From: Fulvia fulva | Lineage: Eukaryota > Ascomycota > Dothideomycetes > Mycosphaerellales > Mycosphaerellaceae | NCBI RefSeq assembly: GCF_020509005.1 | Contig: NC_063016.1 | Location: 372,001 to 436,000 of the forward strand | DNA length: 64,000 bases | Reading direction: 5' to 3' | Shown: in pieces, positions 12,001 through 22,927 of the stretch | How the letters are laid out: each line of letters starts with the position of its first letter | How positions within the stretch are numbered: the first letter of the stretch is position 1 | Notes under the pieces: model-generated | Database searches by the model: none | Told to the model about the DNA's origin: nothing | Seen by the model: the letters and a program-made list of their open reading frames with translations, nothing else | Translations under genes and position numbers: made by a program

Positions 12001-13050
12001 AGTTCATCTCGTACTTCTAGAAGCGTCTATATACTATCCTAGGCATTAAGTATAACCTCTCGACCAGTTTTTAGCTATAGACCGACGGCTAGACCGAAAT
12101 TACGAACGCTATCCTCGAGCAGGTCCTTCGTTACTTCGTCGACTACTACTAGAAGGATTGGCCTTAGCATATCCCTACGGTAGAGTTCGCTACTCGTAAC
12201 TAGGACTCGGAGACTACTAGCTACTCTCCCTTCTATACTACGAGAGGTTACTACCCTCGTATAGGTATAGAACTAGAAGAACCTCTCCCGCCTACCGAAG
12301 ACGTAAACGAGTAAGTAGCAGACGAGTTCGCTACTATACTCTTATAGATCTATAAAGAAGTTCACGACGAGATAGTATACGTATAAGTAATCTACGAGGA
12401 TCAAGCTAATCGTCGTCGCTAGCTAGCTCCCGACTACTAAGTAGGCGATATAGTCTACCTTAACTCTAAGAACATCAAGACAGACCGCCCCTCTAAGAAG
12501 CTGAACTAGAAGAACCTAGGTCCTTTTGAGATCACCGAGCGTATTAGTTCATACGCCTACCGTCTAGCTCTTCCTACGAACATAAAGATCCACGACGTCT
12601 TCTATCCCGTACGCCTTCGGCCGTCGGCTAAGGACCTATTCCCGAACTAAAACTAAGAGATACTAGGTCCTCCCGATAAAGTAGAAGTCGACGAGCCTAT
12701 TAACCTACCTTCTGACGACTATACCGTCCGTAAGATCCGGGGAATCCGCGTAGAGCCTAACGACGTTGAAGGACTACCGCCGATTAAGTATAAAGTCGAA
12801 TAGTAAGGTTACCCTAAGTAGGATACCTTATAGGAACCTATCTAATATATCATCTTTAATCGTTAAGCAATCGAAGAATACTACGCCCGCGTAGACGGCC
12901 TAGAAGTCAACATCGGTAGGCTCTTCGAATCTAAGCTCTTCGACGGGGCTTACTAATAGTATATCGACTATAATATTAGGCCTAGGCCTAGTACTAAAGC
13001 TGAATATCCTCGATATATAGAACTACTACGGCTTCGTAGGAACTTAGCTT
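9070..13050 (+). pseudogene. Gypsy copy B pol relic (protease, RT, RNase H, integrase, chromodomain)
   Basis: Domain order on reading through stops: aspartic protease with LIDTGVLGESF (about 9205-9240); RT from [11 protein letters not shown] (9945) through [10 protein letters not shown] (about 10272-10300); RNase H with [15 protein letters not shown] (about 10820-10865); a linker of which 11217-11429 is still open and in frame; integrase zinc-binding segment with GHLGVAKTYK (about 11605); integrase core with ITIDFITDLP (about 11790), a second catalytic site reading SNRGTQ where Asp is expected (about 11990) and DGQTEITNAI (about 12085); a C-terminal domain with PSKKLN and NLGPFEI; and a chromodomain-like end (about 12790-12850). 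All parts are broken by RIP-type stops. The layout is that of a chromovirus, a group whose chromodomain directs integration to heterochromatin. Confidence 0.88.
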
Positions 13051-13054
13051 TGTT

Positions 13055-13062
13055 CGGGGGGG
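13055..13062 (+). other. Polypurine tract of Gypsy copy B
   Basis: CGGGGGGG lies four bases upstream of the 3' LTR start at 13067. It is the expected primer for plus-strand synthesis. Copy A has the same seven-base run, inverted, at 2258-2264. Confidence 0.7.
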
Positions 13063-13066
13063 CTAC

Positions 13067-13586
13067 TATTATAGTCTCCCTATAGAGAGTATAGAAGGTA
13101 GGGACAGAAGAGCCTTAGAGTGCTCAGAAGTCGTTAAGAAGTGACAGTCTAGCTTAGTATATAAGCGCCAAGAATTATATACCCCGTAATATTTACTACG
13201 GGACCTAGCCCTCTAAATTCACCCCTCTACTAAACCTTAATAGATTCACTTCGGCTCGTAACTATGTGACTTACGGTACTCCCGCGAGTACCCGCGACTA
13301 CGCTAGACCCTAGAAGAAGCACGTAGAAGACTCGGAACGTAGGGCAGGTTAGAATAAGGTTTTGAGTAAAGCTACTAAGCGCGGCTTCGTACGGGTTAGC
13401 CCTGTTAATGCGGGGATACGCACTCGCGAGGGTCGCGTATAAATATCTGGCCTTCCCTAGGCCTCTCTTACTTCCTTCGTCTTTTGTTTTATATAGCAAT
13501 TATACTATACCCTTTTGTATCTGTACTTCGTACCTATATTCTCGCTTTCACCCTTATATCTTATAGGCCAGGCTCTCGCCCTGACA
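13067..13586 (+). repeat. 3' LTR of Gypsy copy B, 520 bp
   Basis: It is complete, begins with the RIP form of TGTCATAG and ends in an unaltered CTGACA at 13581-13586. It is followed by TCTAT, the first five bases of an inverted leader, instead of host DNA. It aligns over its full length with the LTRs at 1734-2253 and 13653-14172. Confidence 0.92.
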
Positions 13587-13652
13587 TCTATCGGTAGCGT
13601 GGTCACCTATAAGGATGACTCGAGTGGTTAACGGTTTGTTAGTCTTTTATGA
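13587..13652 (-). other. Isolated inverted leader segment
   Basis: This is the reverse complement of the 66-bp leader found at 7816-7881. It links the 3' LTR of copy B to the inverted LTR at 13653. It starts with TCTAT; the same five bases occur at the equivalent place in copy A (7439-7443). That is what a 5-bp duplication would look like if copy B had inserted into the leader of an older copy, or if an element had integrated into itself. Confidence 0.75.
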
Positions 13653-14172
13653 TATTAGGGCGAGAGCCTAGCCTATAAGATATAAGGGTAAAAGCGAGAA
13701 TGTAGGTACGAAGTATAGATACAAAAGGGTATAGTATAATTGCTACATAAAACAAAAGACGAAGGAAGCAAGAGAGGCCTAGGGAAGGCTAGAGATTTAT
13801 ACGCGACCCTCGCGAATACGTGTCCCCGTATTAATAGGGCTAACCCGTACGAAGCCGCGCTTAGTAGCTTTGCTCAAAACCTTATTCTAACCTGCCCTAC
13901 GTTCCGAGTCTTCTACGTGCTTCTTCTAGGGTCCAGCGCAGTCGCGGGTACTCGCGGGAGTGCCGTGAGTCATATAGTCACGAGCCGAAGTAAATCTGTT
14001 AAGGTTTGGTAGAGGGGTGAATTTAGAGGGCTAGGTCCCGTAGTGAATATTACGGGGCATATGATTCTTAGCGCTTATACACTAAGCTAGACTATCTCTT
14101 CTTAACGACTTCTGAGCACTCTAAGGCTCTTCTGTCCCTACCTTCTGTACTCTCTATAGGGAGACTATGACA
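13653..14172 (-). repeat. LTR at right edge of the composite (5' LTR of the minus-strand copy), 520 bp
   Basis: It is complete and inverted. Its outer end (GACTATGACA, ending at 14172) is not altered by RIP and gives the true LTR terminus TGTCA. It is the least mutated of the LTR copies. It is followed at once by GAACC, the partner of the left duplication. Confidence 0.92.
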
Positions 14173-14177
14173 GAACC
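14173..14177. repeat. Target-site duplication GAACC (right)
   Basis: Exact partner of 1729-1733. The reading frame of the element H integrase resumes directly after it, which confirms that GAACC was the original target. Confidence 0.85.
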
Positions 14178-15556
14178 GTTATTCTATATATAATATAATT
14201 ACGGACGAATCTCTTAATCGTTTATACTATACGTAGCTAGCGGTAGTATCTACTAATCAACTCGAATGTCTTTTTACGGCCGGGATGCCTAGCCGCGGGT
14301 ATATCGTAGAAACGTTTCGTAATTAGAGTACAAAGTTCTACTACGCTAGTAACTTCTAGGATAAATAAGCTATATCCTCCGTAGGCGTTCTTTATATAGA
14401 TTATACTATCTTCTACTTTAGACGTACGATCGTCGATCTTATATTTACGTAATAGGGGTACTTACTAGTTCTAGGATAGCTATTATATAGTAGCCTAAAC
14501 GGTCTCTTCGTTATATAGAGCCTTGACTTATATAAGTAAATCCTACTATACTACCTACTACGCTACCTCCCCCTCCTATAGCTCGCTTAAATTGAGCTTA
14601 GTATAGAGGCGAGCGGGCGGTAGGATAACCTAGCTCTAATACTATAGACGTGGATCGCTTAGATCCGACGGTAGATCTTACGATCGTCTAGTAAGACTAT
14701 TAGGCTTTATACTCTATATACCTAGACGGTAGGTAATTTTGAATACGAACTATACTAGGAACTATACCTAGCGTACCTACCGTCTATTAAGTTATTTCGT
14801 ACTTATAAAGTATTCTAGGTTTTGATAATCGGAGTAGATAATAACCGGATTATTATCTATATCCTTCGTATTCTCGAAATCGGTATCTATATTATCGTCT
14901 AAGTTAACGGTAAGCTTAGGTCTCTATTCTTCGAAGGCGAGGACGATAGCTAATAGTTCCTTATCGTAGATCTCGTAGTTATACTCCTATAGTAACATCT
15001 TCTTAGATATATATACTACCGGTCTCTAGACGTCTCCGTGTTTCTATAAAATTACTACCGTAGTAACGAAATCTAAGGTATCTGTTTCGACTATAGTTTC
15101 TAACCCTAGTACGAAGTATACGAGTACCGTATCCGTTAAGAATATATCTTTTAATCCTTAGAAGGCTACTTCGTATTCTATTGTCTAAACTAATAGTATC
15201 GGTTTGCTATTCTTACTAGTCTTTATCAAATTCGTAAGGGGTATATAGATTATAGAGAAGTTCTATATAAACCTTCGATAGAAGTTTCCGAACCTAAGGA
15301 ATACTTATATATCCTTTAGGCATATTAGAGTAAGCTAGTTCTTAACTACGTCGACCTTTTCTAGGTCTATACGGATACCGTCGACTCCTATAATAACACT
15401 AAGGTACTTCGTCCCTATTTAGTAGAACTCGTATTTACCGATATCTAATTATAGGCCGGCTTTACGTATACGTTATAGTACTTTACGTACGTATTATATA
15501 TATTCCTTAAATGTGTCGCTAAAGATTAGGATATTATCTAGGTATACTAAATAGAA
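14178..15556 (-). pseudogene. Gypsy element H, end of RT, RNase H and integrase N-terminus, RIP-degraded
   Basis: Minus strand, continuing element H upstream of the composite. From high to low coordinates it reads: the RT active site as YLVYLDNILIFSDT (about 15510-15556, the second Asp of YxDD changed to Asn); an RT connection with FGNFYRRFI (about 15270); RNase H with [15 protein letters not shown] (about 14950-14995); and the integrase zinc-binding segment leading to 14178. The reading ends abruptly just upstream of the YLDN motif, where LINE T1 begins. The fingers and first half of the RT are not found on the other side of T1. Stops are mostly TAG at Gln and Trp positions. Confidence 0.82.
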
Positions 15557-18500
15557 GCTCTAGGAACTCGACGACTAAAGGTATTATATCGTAGCGATAT
15601 AAGAGCTATAGCTAAACCTATATACTCGAAGACCTACTACCTATACCGACCTACGGTACTATATAGCTATCGAGGGAGGTATAGGCTATACCCTAAGGAC
15701 ATATATATATGTTAGTAAAGTATTACGTACGGACGCCTAGAAGGTAATCTCGTACCCGGAAGGGAGTTAAGGGGACATTACGACTATCTAAATCACTACG
15801 AGTTAAGGACTTATCCGGATATATAACGTCTATAACCCTCCTCCTTAGGGAAGAACGAGTAGAGACCTCGGTACGCTAGTACGAATTGACTAGGTACTCG
15901 ACTAAGGGGACATAAACTATATCCTCCTAGGCGACTTTAACCTCTACTACCTAACGTAGGGTCTAGAATTCACCCCCCCTTACGTATATCTAGGAGGTAA
16001 GCTCCTAGAGATCACGGAAAGTAGGGATATAGAGCTCGTAACCCTAAAGTGTATAGAGACGTAGAAGGTAAGAATAAGCGCGAGTACTATCGACCTATAC
16101 TTTCTGTCGAGGGACGTAGTAATAAGGCTAGTAGAGTATAGACCTGACCTTGCCCTAGAGGTAGGGTTAGACTACATCCCTATCTAGACAACGATAGCGA
16201 CGGGGATAGAAGAGGAGCTCCGGGGTGAAAAGCGCCTTAACTAGAAAAAAGCTCCCTAGGAGGAGATCCGGAATCTACTTAAATAGTACCTAAATAATAC
16301 TAGTATTAGGGAGACGGAAGCCGAGCTTAATAGTACGGTAGAATAGATAACAACGACGATATAGTAGGCGGCCGAGGAATATATACTAGAACTAAGGCCC
16401 TCGAAGCACTAGAAGCCCTTCTAGACCCTAGAGTACTTAGCTAAAGTTAAGGACGTAAGGAGGGTAAGGCAAAAATAGACGAAGGAGCAAAGCTAAGAAG
16501 CGTAGGACGAGTACTAGGAAGTAAGTTAGGCAAAGAAGGCCTAAATACGACGAGATAAGCGATAAGACTAGAGGGTAACTATAGGTCTTATAATAGAGAA
16601 CCCGGAGCAGATATAGCGGCTTATAAAGTAGGTAAGGGCCGGAGACGGGGATAGGACACTACACTTCCCCCTAATCTAGGATACGATAGGCATAATATAG
16701 ATAACGCCGGAAGGGAAGGCGAAGGCGTTCGCCGACTACTTCTTTACGATATAGTTAACGGCCGACCTAACGGACATAGAGGGAACGATCTACCCGGAGC
16801 CACTCGACATATACTAGATAGTAGGCGAGGAGGAGATAAAGGAGATTATAGGAAAGCTAAAAGGCCGTAAGGCCCCGGGACCCGACGGAATCCTCAACCT
16901 CCTCCTTAAAGAATATAAAGAAGAAGTCGCCCTATACCTCGCCGAACTATTTACGGCTTACCTACGTAAGGGGTACTACCTACGGCTATTTAGGCGGTCC
17001 CTTATAGTCGTCCTAAAGAAGCTATAGAAGGAAGACTATACAAAGCTAAAGTCCTATAGGCCGATCGCACTCCTAAATATAATTAGAAAGATACTAGAGA
17101 AGGTCGTAGTAAGAAGAATTATATAGCTCGTCGAGGACAATAACCTACTCCTAGAGATATAGATAGGTAGTAGGAGCAAACGATCTACCCTAACGGCTAT
17201 AGAGCTTATTACCGAACAGATTTATACTCTCTAGCACTATAGACGGAATAGGGTTATATTACTATTGTCTCTCGACATCTTAGAGGCATTCGATAACGTC
17301 TCCTACGAGCGACTCCTCTATATCCTACGGTAAAAAGGAATCCCGCGGTAGGTAACAAGTTTCGTAAACTCCTTCCTTAAGAAGAGAATAACGTAGATTG
17401 TCCCTAGGAAGCGTAAGGAGGGCAACCTTATATATATAGAATACGGGATCCCCTAGGGCTTAATACTATCCCCGATCCTCTTCCTAATCTTTATAGCGGA
17501 CCTAATCCTACTACTTACCTTACTATAAACGTCGGCTACGGGGTTCGTTAACAATACGAATATCCTAGCCTAGTTAACGACGACCGAAGGAAACTACCGG
17601 CTACTTATAGAAAGACACGAGGTATACGAGGAATAGGTACGTCGATACGGCGCCCGTTTCGCCCCGGAAATGTACTAGCTTATCTACTTTAGTAAGGTAA
17701 GAACCTACTATAATATATAAGTAACGGTAACTATCTAGAGTTACGTAACGAAGCCCTCTCCCGAATTACGAGTCCTAGGAATCTAGCTAGACCCTAAGCT
17801 TAGCTAGAACCCCTAGATTAGGAAAGCCTAGAACAGAGCCTAGGTTAACGAGGCTATAATAACTAGACTTACAATGTTAATATAGGGAGCTACGTTTAGT
17901 AAGGCAAGGGTTATATATAAGACGATCGTAAAACTAGCAATACTTTACGGGGCCTAGATATAGAGAATAGGAGGAGTAGACAAACCGATTCCGAAGCGGA
18001 TAGAAGGACCCCTAAACCGGACGTAGGCCGCGAACCTTAGACGGATACTAGGAGCCTATAAGACAACGCTAACGAGAGTAGCGGAGGTAGAGATAGGGTC
18101 CCCCCTAATTAAACATTATATTAAGGGAATGAGGATCTAATACGCTAAGAAGACGGCGGATTATCTAGTATAATAAGCTATTCGGGACTCTACGGAGAAG
18201 ATCGCTAGGAGGTACGACCGACTACCTTACCTTAGGGTACGTTAAAGCTAAAAGTAAGACAACCTACGTACGTTTAAAGTCGTTAAGCGAACCTAGGAGT
18301 AGATAGAGAGGAAGGGGGAGGAGGAAAAGGCACGGAGGAAAAAGGGCAATAAGGCAAAGATATAAAGCCTCGTAGAGTAGGTAGCGGGCTACCTTTAGGA
18401 ATAGGAATAGAAAGAGAATCCCCTACCGAATCGAGGACCCCTAGCCTTACGCCCCTTCTAGAGACATAACTACCTACTCTACCGTGACCTAATAAGGGCC

Positions 18501-19030
18501 GAAGTAAGCATCACGATATAGATTAGGTCCGAATATATCGGGTTAAGGGCCTACCTATATAGAAGGAAAGTCCCGGACGTATATAGCCTAGTATACTAGT
18601 ATAACTACCCGTTATAGAACCCGGAGCACATAATACTACGGTGCCCGTAATAGGTAGAAGGACGAAGCTAGTAGAGAGCTAAGGTAGTAAGACGCGACTA
18701 CTAGTCAATCGTAACGGATACGCGAGACGTAAAACGGATAGTATAGTAGATACTATAGTAGGGCTTTCTTGAATAGTTTGCGCTAGCTAGCGAGACGGAG
18801 GAGTAGATAGAGAAGAGGCGGGAGGTCAAGGGGGTATAGATAGGGTAGTTATTAGGGCAGGCCTATAATACTAGTATACCCTTAATAAGGAAAACACGAA
18901 AGAAGGTAAGGTTAAGAACGTATAGGAGAGGAGAGGGGGTTTTTACTCTATAATACGAGTTTCCCCTTTATAACTAGAAGTAGGTAGTATAGCTATATAG
19001 GCTAACAGGCTCTATAATAGCATAATAAAC
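15557..19030 (+). mobile_element. LINE T1 (Tad1-like non-LTR retrotransposon), 5' truncated, RIP-degraded
   Basis: It carries a relic of ORF2 only. Read through stops, about 15590-16190 is an apurinic-type endonuclease with IYNVYNPP and LLGDFNLYYLT. About 16850-17600 is the RT with KAPGPDGILN, SYRPIALLN, LSLDILEAFDNVSYERLL and GIP-GLILSPILFLIF blocks. The YVDD box reads FVNNTN (about 17543), with both Asp changed to Asn. A C-terminal region with NPEHIILRCP follows (about 18610-18650). Coding ends near 18950, followed by an AT-rich tail. ORF1 is missing, as in a 5'-truncated copy. It sits in the pol of element H between RT and protease. A convincing target duplication is not visible, so both ends are approximate. 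Confidence 0.82.
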
Positions 19031-19034
19031 AATA

Positions 19035-20640
19035 TATATATATTATACTCTAGTAATTCTACTAAATAGTAGCTAAGGATTTCGACGTAGCCGCTGATAT
19101 TAAAAGGAAAGTACGTAGACTCGGTAATAAGCTCGTTAGCGGAGCCGCTATTAGCTAGTCCTAATTAAAGAGGTTCTTCCTAGAGTCGAGGAAGATTATA
19201 TATACGAGCGTATATAGAATTTATATACTAAGAGGTAGTACTATAATCAAGGAAGGCGAGAGCTTAATTACTATCTATACTACTAGGTATTATAAGGTAA
19301 GGGGACACTCTCGGCCTTAGTGCCTCTCGTATAATAGGCGGTATTAGAGAGCTTACTAATATACGTAAAGCGTACTCTAGTCCTTATATTACCGTATCTC
19401 GCTATATTTCCTTCTTAGTATTATATTTGTAAGTAGGACTAACGGTTATTGTACTTAAGCGTTAGTCTAGCTATTTCCCTATTACTAAGGGTTAGCCGGT
19501 GTCTATATTATAGAGCTAGTATTCGCGCGCGGCGGAGGGCGCTTATACTACTTAATAGGGTAGTCTAGCGAGTATAAGTTATAGTCTATACGGCGGTAGC
19601 GGACATAACCGCCTACTACGATAATGCTAGCCTTCTCCTTAGGCTCGAGCTTCTTAAGTTCCTTAAATTCGCGCGGTATCTAAGCGTATAGCTTAAGGCC
19701 TAAACCTTAGGCTACGCCGGGCGCGGTAGGTATAGTACCGTTACTACCGCTAGTACTACGAGGTAGTCGTAGTATAGCTAAGGTCTTTGACTTTAGGCGC
19801 TCGAACTTAGCTTCGAGCTTATAGTATAGGTCGACTAAGTCTTCGCGGTCCTTAGTCTCTATAGGCAGTGCCTCTATATATTTATAGTTAAGCTTACCCT
19901 CGAGTAGGCGGTGATTAGTCTTAGCTAATAGGTCGTATAAGTTGCGCTATTCGTCGTACTTAGCGATAAAGATAGAAAATGACTCGTTCTTACCCTACTA
20001 TAAGATCTAGAGCTTCTAGAAGGCCCTACCTACGACGTCTTTCTTACTATACCGATCGATAAGGAATTAGATTGTCCTATCGATAGACTTAAAGGGGTTA
20101 ACGTAATTACGCTTAGTACGCTTAGAGTGTACTCGCGGATTATATAGCTAGTACGGGTACCCGTCGAGGTAGTTAAGGATGTAGCGTAGTCCGTCCTCGA
20201 TAGTCTAGAACTATATTACGGATAGCTTAATCTCTAGCTAATCGAGCTAACGGTCAAAGTTTATATTCTTGTTATCGAACTTGCTTTCTAGGTCCTTAAC
20301 TAACTTATTAGTATATATAACATTAACGGAGGGTTCGATAGTAGTGAACTAGCTAACGGCGGTATTACTAGTTACCCTAGAAGCACTACTAGGTATGCCC
20401 TAGCGTTCTTACCGTAAGGAGTTACGGCGTAGGTAACGGCGTAGTCGACTATTATCTCTACCCTAATCGTTATTAGAGTTGTCTCCGTCGTTATTACTAC
20501 TACCTCTACTACCTCCTCGTCGGGTGCCTCTACCTATACGGTCCTACTAAGTAGGAGGCGTAGGTAATCGTAAAACACCGTTACGACGAGGGGAGTAGAC
20601 GCGGACCTAGCGACTACGGTCATTATTATTATTACCGTTA
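19035..20640 (-). pseudogene. Gypsy element H, protease and C-terminal half of gag
   Basis: Minus strand. Nearest to T1 is a pepsin-like retroviral-type protease: AFLDYSTTS-YINSIYARIY (about 19195-19250), ending in VELLEYNI where the insertion cuts. Farther up is the capsid part of gag with YVNPFKSIDRTI-FLIDRYS and AKTNHRLLEGKLNYKYIEAL (about 19880-20110), then an Asn/Arg/Gly-rich stretch that ends at the DNA transposon at 20640. The frame resumes at 21808 with the Asp/Thr/Ser/Gly-rich end of the first half. The zinc knuckle cannot be recognised with certainty. TAG codons are common. Confidence 0.75.
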
Positions 20641-20650
20641 ACGTACTTTA

Positions 20651-20717
20651 CTACCGAGCGGGCTATACTACCGAGCGGGCTATACTACCGAGCGGGCTAT
20701 ACTACCGAGCGGGCCAC
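20651..20717 (+). repeat. Array of 17-bp units in the left inverted repeat
   Basis: The unit CTACCGAGCGGGCTATA starts at 20651, 20668 and 20685, with a fourth partial unit at 20702. The right inverted repeat has only one full unit and one partial unit (about 21774-21800). The array therefore expanded on one side only. Such units could be transposase-binding sites; this is inference. Confidence 0.9.
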
Positions 20718-20780
20718 TTTTACTAAGAACTATACTACTTCTATAGATATAGCTATATAACTACTATTATAGTATATATT

Positions 20781-21700
20781 GTCTTTAAACGAGGCCAAAC
20801 TAACCTTAGCTATCTAGGCTACGAAACGCGACGCGACAATTACGAATCGACTTGCTATAAAGGTATACGACGCGTCTCGAACTATACTAGGGTATCGATT
20901 AAATAGACGACCTCCTCGGGGTGACTACGAGCCTAATTCGAGGAAGCTTATAGAGCTAGAAGAGAGGGTAATACTTAAGTATATATACGAGCTAGATCTT
21001 AGAGGTTTCCCGCTATTAAAGGCTAGTATACGAGTAATAGCCGATTTATTACTATAAGAGAAGAGTCTTAAGCCCGCTAACCTTAATTAGACAGACAGGT
21101 TTATTAGGCGGTATCGTAAGCTAAAGGTTCGTATAATACGTAGATACGATCGTTAGCGAGCCCTAATAGAAGATCTAGACGTTATCGAGAAGTAGTTCTT
21201 ACTTATACGTAATATAAAGGAGAAGTATAGTATCCTTAACTAGGACACCTATAACTTCGACGAGGTAGGGTTTATAATAGGTATTATTACGTCTTAGAGC
21301 GTCGTTACGGATTTAGAAAGGCGTAGTAGAAAGAGGGAGGTCGTTTAATAGAGTAATAGAGAGGGAGTAGAGAGATAGCGTATTAGATAGCTCTTATACG
21401 AAGCAAGATTAGTAAGCTACGCAAGTCTAATAAGGCCCTTATATAGCGGAAAGTACGAAAGCGCAAGTATATTTAGTCTAGAGGGTCTCTAACCTTCGAT
21501 AAGGCGTCGTAATTAATACCTCTAGAGGATACTAGGAGGTAGGAAGTGAGTAGAGAGTCGCTAGATAGTGTTCGGTTAGTACTAAGGCTACGACGCTATA
21601 AGTAATATAGTAAGTCGGGGTATAACGTACGTACCTATTAAGTAGACTTACTAGATAGCGAAGAATCTGAAGAGGAATTGTCCTCCTAGTAACGATTCTA
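20781..21700 (+). pseudogene. Fot1/pogo-type transposase relic with DDE core deleted
   Basis: The first part (about 20781-21350) reads as the N-terminal half of a Tc1/mariner superfamily, pogo-family transposase. It has a psq-type helix-turn-helix (NEAKLTLAI, RLNRRPPRGDYEPNSRKL), a CENP-B-type second DNA-binding domain (ELEERVILKYIYELDLRGFP, then NLN-TDRFIRRY) and the beginning of the catalytic domain with YNFDEVGFIIGI, whose Asp is the first catalytic residue. Shortly after VVTDLERRSRKREVV the sequence jumps to a typical C-terminal tail (ISKLRKSNKAL, RKVRKRKYI, about 21400-21690). The rest of the DDE domain, several hundred codons in autonomous members, is gone. The copy could only have been moved in trans. 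RIP stops are present as well. Confidence 0.78.
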
Positions 21701-21807
21701 TAGGATGTCGTCGTATTAAGATACCGTCGTAATTAAAGTAGAAGTGGTATAGTTCTTAGTAAAAGTAGCCTACTCGGTAGTATAGCCCGCTCGGTAGTAA
21801 AGTACGT

Positions 21808-22640
21808 AATTACCGCTAGTATCGCTAGTACCGTTCGTGTCCTTAGCTACTAGCTAAGCCTTTAGCTCTACTACCTCCTTATTTAGAGCCTAATTACGCT
21901 TAGATAGGGCTTTAATGTCCTTAGGTAATATACCTACCTACGACTCCTCGACCTGTCCGAAAAGCGTATTATTATCCTATCGGAGGCGCTAATTAGCTTC
22001 CTTAAGGTCTTATATCTAACTCTTATACTTCTAGTATTTGTTAAAGTAGAATATAAAGAGGCCCTTAATATCCTTATCCTTTTCGAGTTAACTTAGACTC
22101 TCGGATACGATATAACGTTCCTTCTTTATATCGGCGTACTTACGCTATATAACCTTATTAGCCTTCTTTAGGGACTCGACCTAGTTAAAAAGTATAATGA
22201 AGTCTAACTATATCTAGCGAACGAGGTGAAACATAATCTCCGGGTATACTATAGTACGAGTCGCGAACTCGGCTAGGCTCTTAATAGTAGTATATTCTAA
22301 GGCGATTACCTACTCCTTAGGTTAGCGTATATCATTAGTTTTACTATCTTATATAGATATATCATCTCTTAGCTCTATGATCTTATACACCTTGATTCCT
22401 CCTTCTTCTAAGATCTATTCTTCGTCGAGAAATTGTACGAAGTTAATAGGGTCGGAGGTTAAGGCAAACTACTATTCTTTAGGTAGTAGATCCTTCTCGA
22501 TCTCTTATTATTCGGCGGCGAATACGTTCGAGTCGTCGTCGGAAGGGAAGGTACCTAGGGCGGTATCGATACCTAGGTTATCGAGTATCTACGTTTTAGT
22601 AGATACGGTTAGGAAAAGCTTAGCGCGTACGAGCGAATAA
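21808..22640 (-). pseudogene. Gypsy element H, N-terminal half of gag
   Basis: Minus strand. The frame starts near 22640 and reads, through stops, an acidic N-terminus (DPINFVQFLDEE, about 22440-22475), then IELRDDIST (about 22350-22380), then a long charged, probably coiled-coil region rich in Lys, Glu and Leu (about 21850-22150), and an Asp/Thr/Ser/Gly stretch next to the DNA transposon. The role is assigned by position and by continuity with the capsid part at 19.9-20.6 kb. The open plus-strand frame at 22377-22640 is the complement of this gag and is not a gene. A start codon cannot be fixed. Confidence 0.6.
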
Positions 22641-22793
22641 CGCTTATACTTACTAAGATCTAGATAAAGAGGTTACTTAGGTAAGAGCACCCCTTTAGTA
22701 GTACTACCGGGTGTAGCTATATTATACTATTACGTAGTAGATAAGACTGCTCTCTTAGTAGGTATATAAGGGCCCTATAAGAGTAGGGAGGCG

Positions 22794-22874
22794 CGCGTTT
22801 TACGTAAAGGAGAGAGGTGATCTATTAACTTAACTAATACGCTTATTTACGCGACTATAGTTATTATTAGTACG
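22794..22874. repeat. 81-bp direct repeat, copy 1
   Basis: It starts CGCGTTTTACGTAAAGGAGA and ends TTATTATTAGTACG. It matches the copy at 22928-23008 with only three differences that I see (TA for CG at two adjacent bases, and A for G). The repeat period is 134 bp. It may be a duplicated promoter block of the element H LTR; that is inference. Confidence 0.85.
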
Positions 22875-22927
22875 CCTATACGCGCAACTCGACGGTTAGT
22901 AATTATAGTAAACTTGACCTACCTTAA

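Larger units (their letters stand above)
1734..14172. mobile_element. Composite inverted Gypsy insertion: copies A (minus) and B (plus), head to head
   Basis: Order on the plus strand: LTR (minus, 1734-2253), pol and gag of copy A (minus), leader A (minus), partial LTR (plus, 7507-7815), leader B, gag and pol of copy B (plus), LTR (plus, 13067-13586), a 66-bp leader (minus), LTR (minus, 13653-14172). The two coding arms of about 5.2 kb are nearly identical inverted repeats separated by fewer than 450 bp. The full LTRs are 520 bp and end in TGTCA...TGACA, altered in most copies by RIP. The whole 12.4 kb lies between GAACC duplications inside the integrase of element H. The simplest history is one element in minus orientation, a second one inserted in its leader, then a rearrangement at the centre. 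That order is inference. Confidence 0.85.
20641..21807 (+). mobile_element. Fot1/pogo-like DNA transposon, internally deleted (1167 bp)
   Basis: The ends are inverted: ACGTACTTTACTACCGAGCG at 20641 and its reverse complement ending at 21807. Similarity continues inward (GGGC then CACTTTTACTAAGAAC on the left; its complement at 21751-21770 on the right), so the inverted repeats span some 60-80 bp. The interior codes for the two ends of a pogo-family transposase. The element splits the gag frame of element H. A TA lies beside each end, as expected for this superfamily, but the exact outer base is uncertain. Confidence 0.8.

Noticed and set aside
20651..20717. Short regular repeats that could suggest a CRISPR array
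   Set aside because: The 17-bp units are directly adjacent without spacers and lie in a transposon inverted repeat of a eukaryotic genome.
22377..22640. Open plus-strand frame of 87 codons
   Set aside because: The opposite strand reads as the gag N-terminus of element H, continuous with the rest of that gag.
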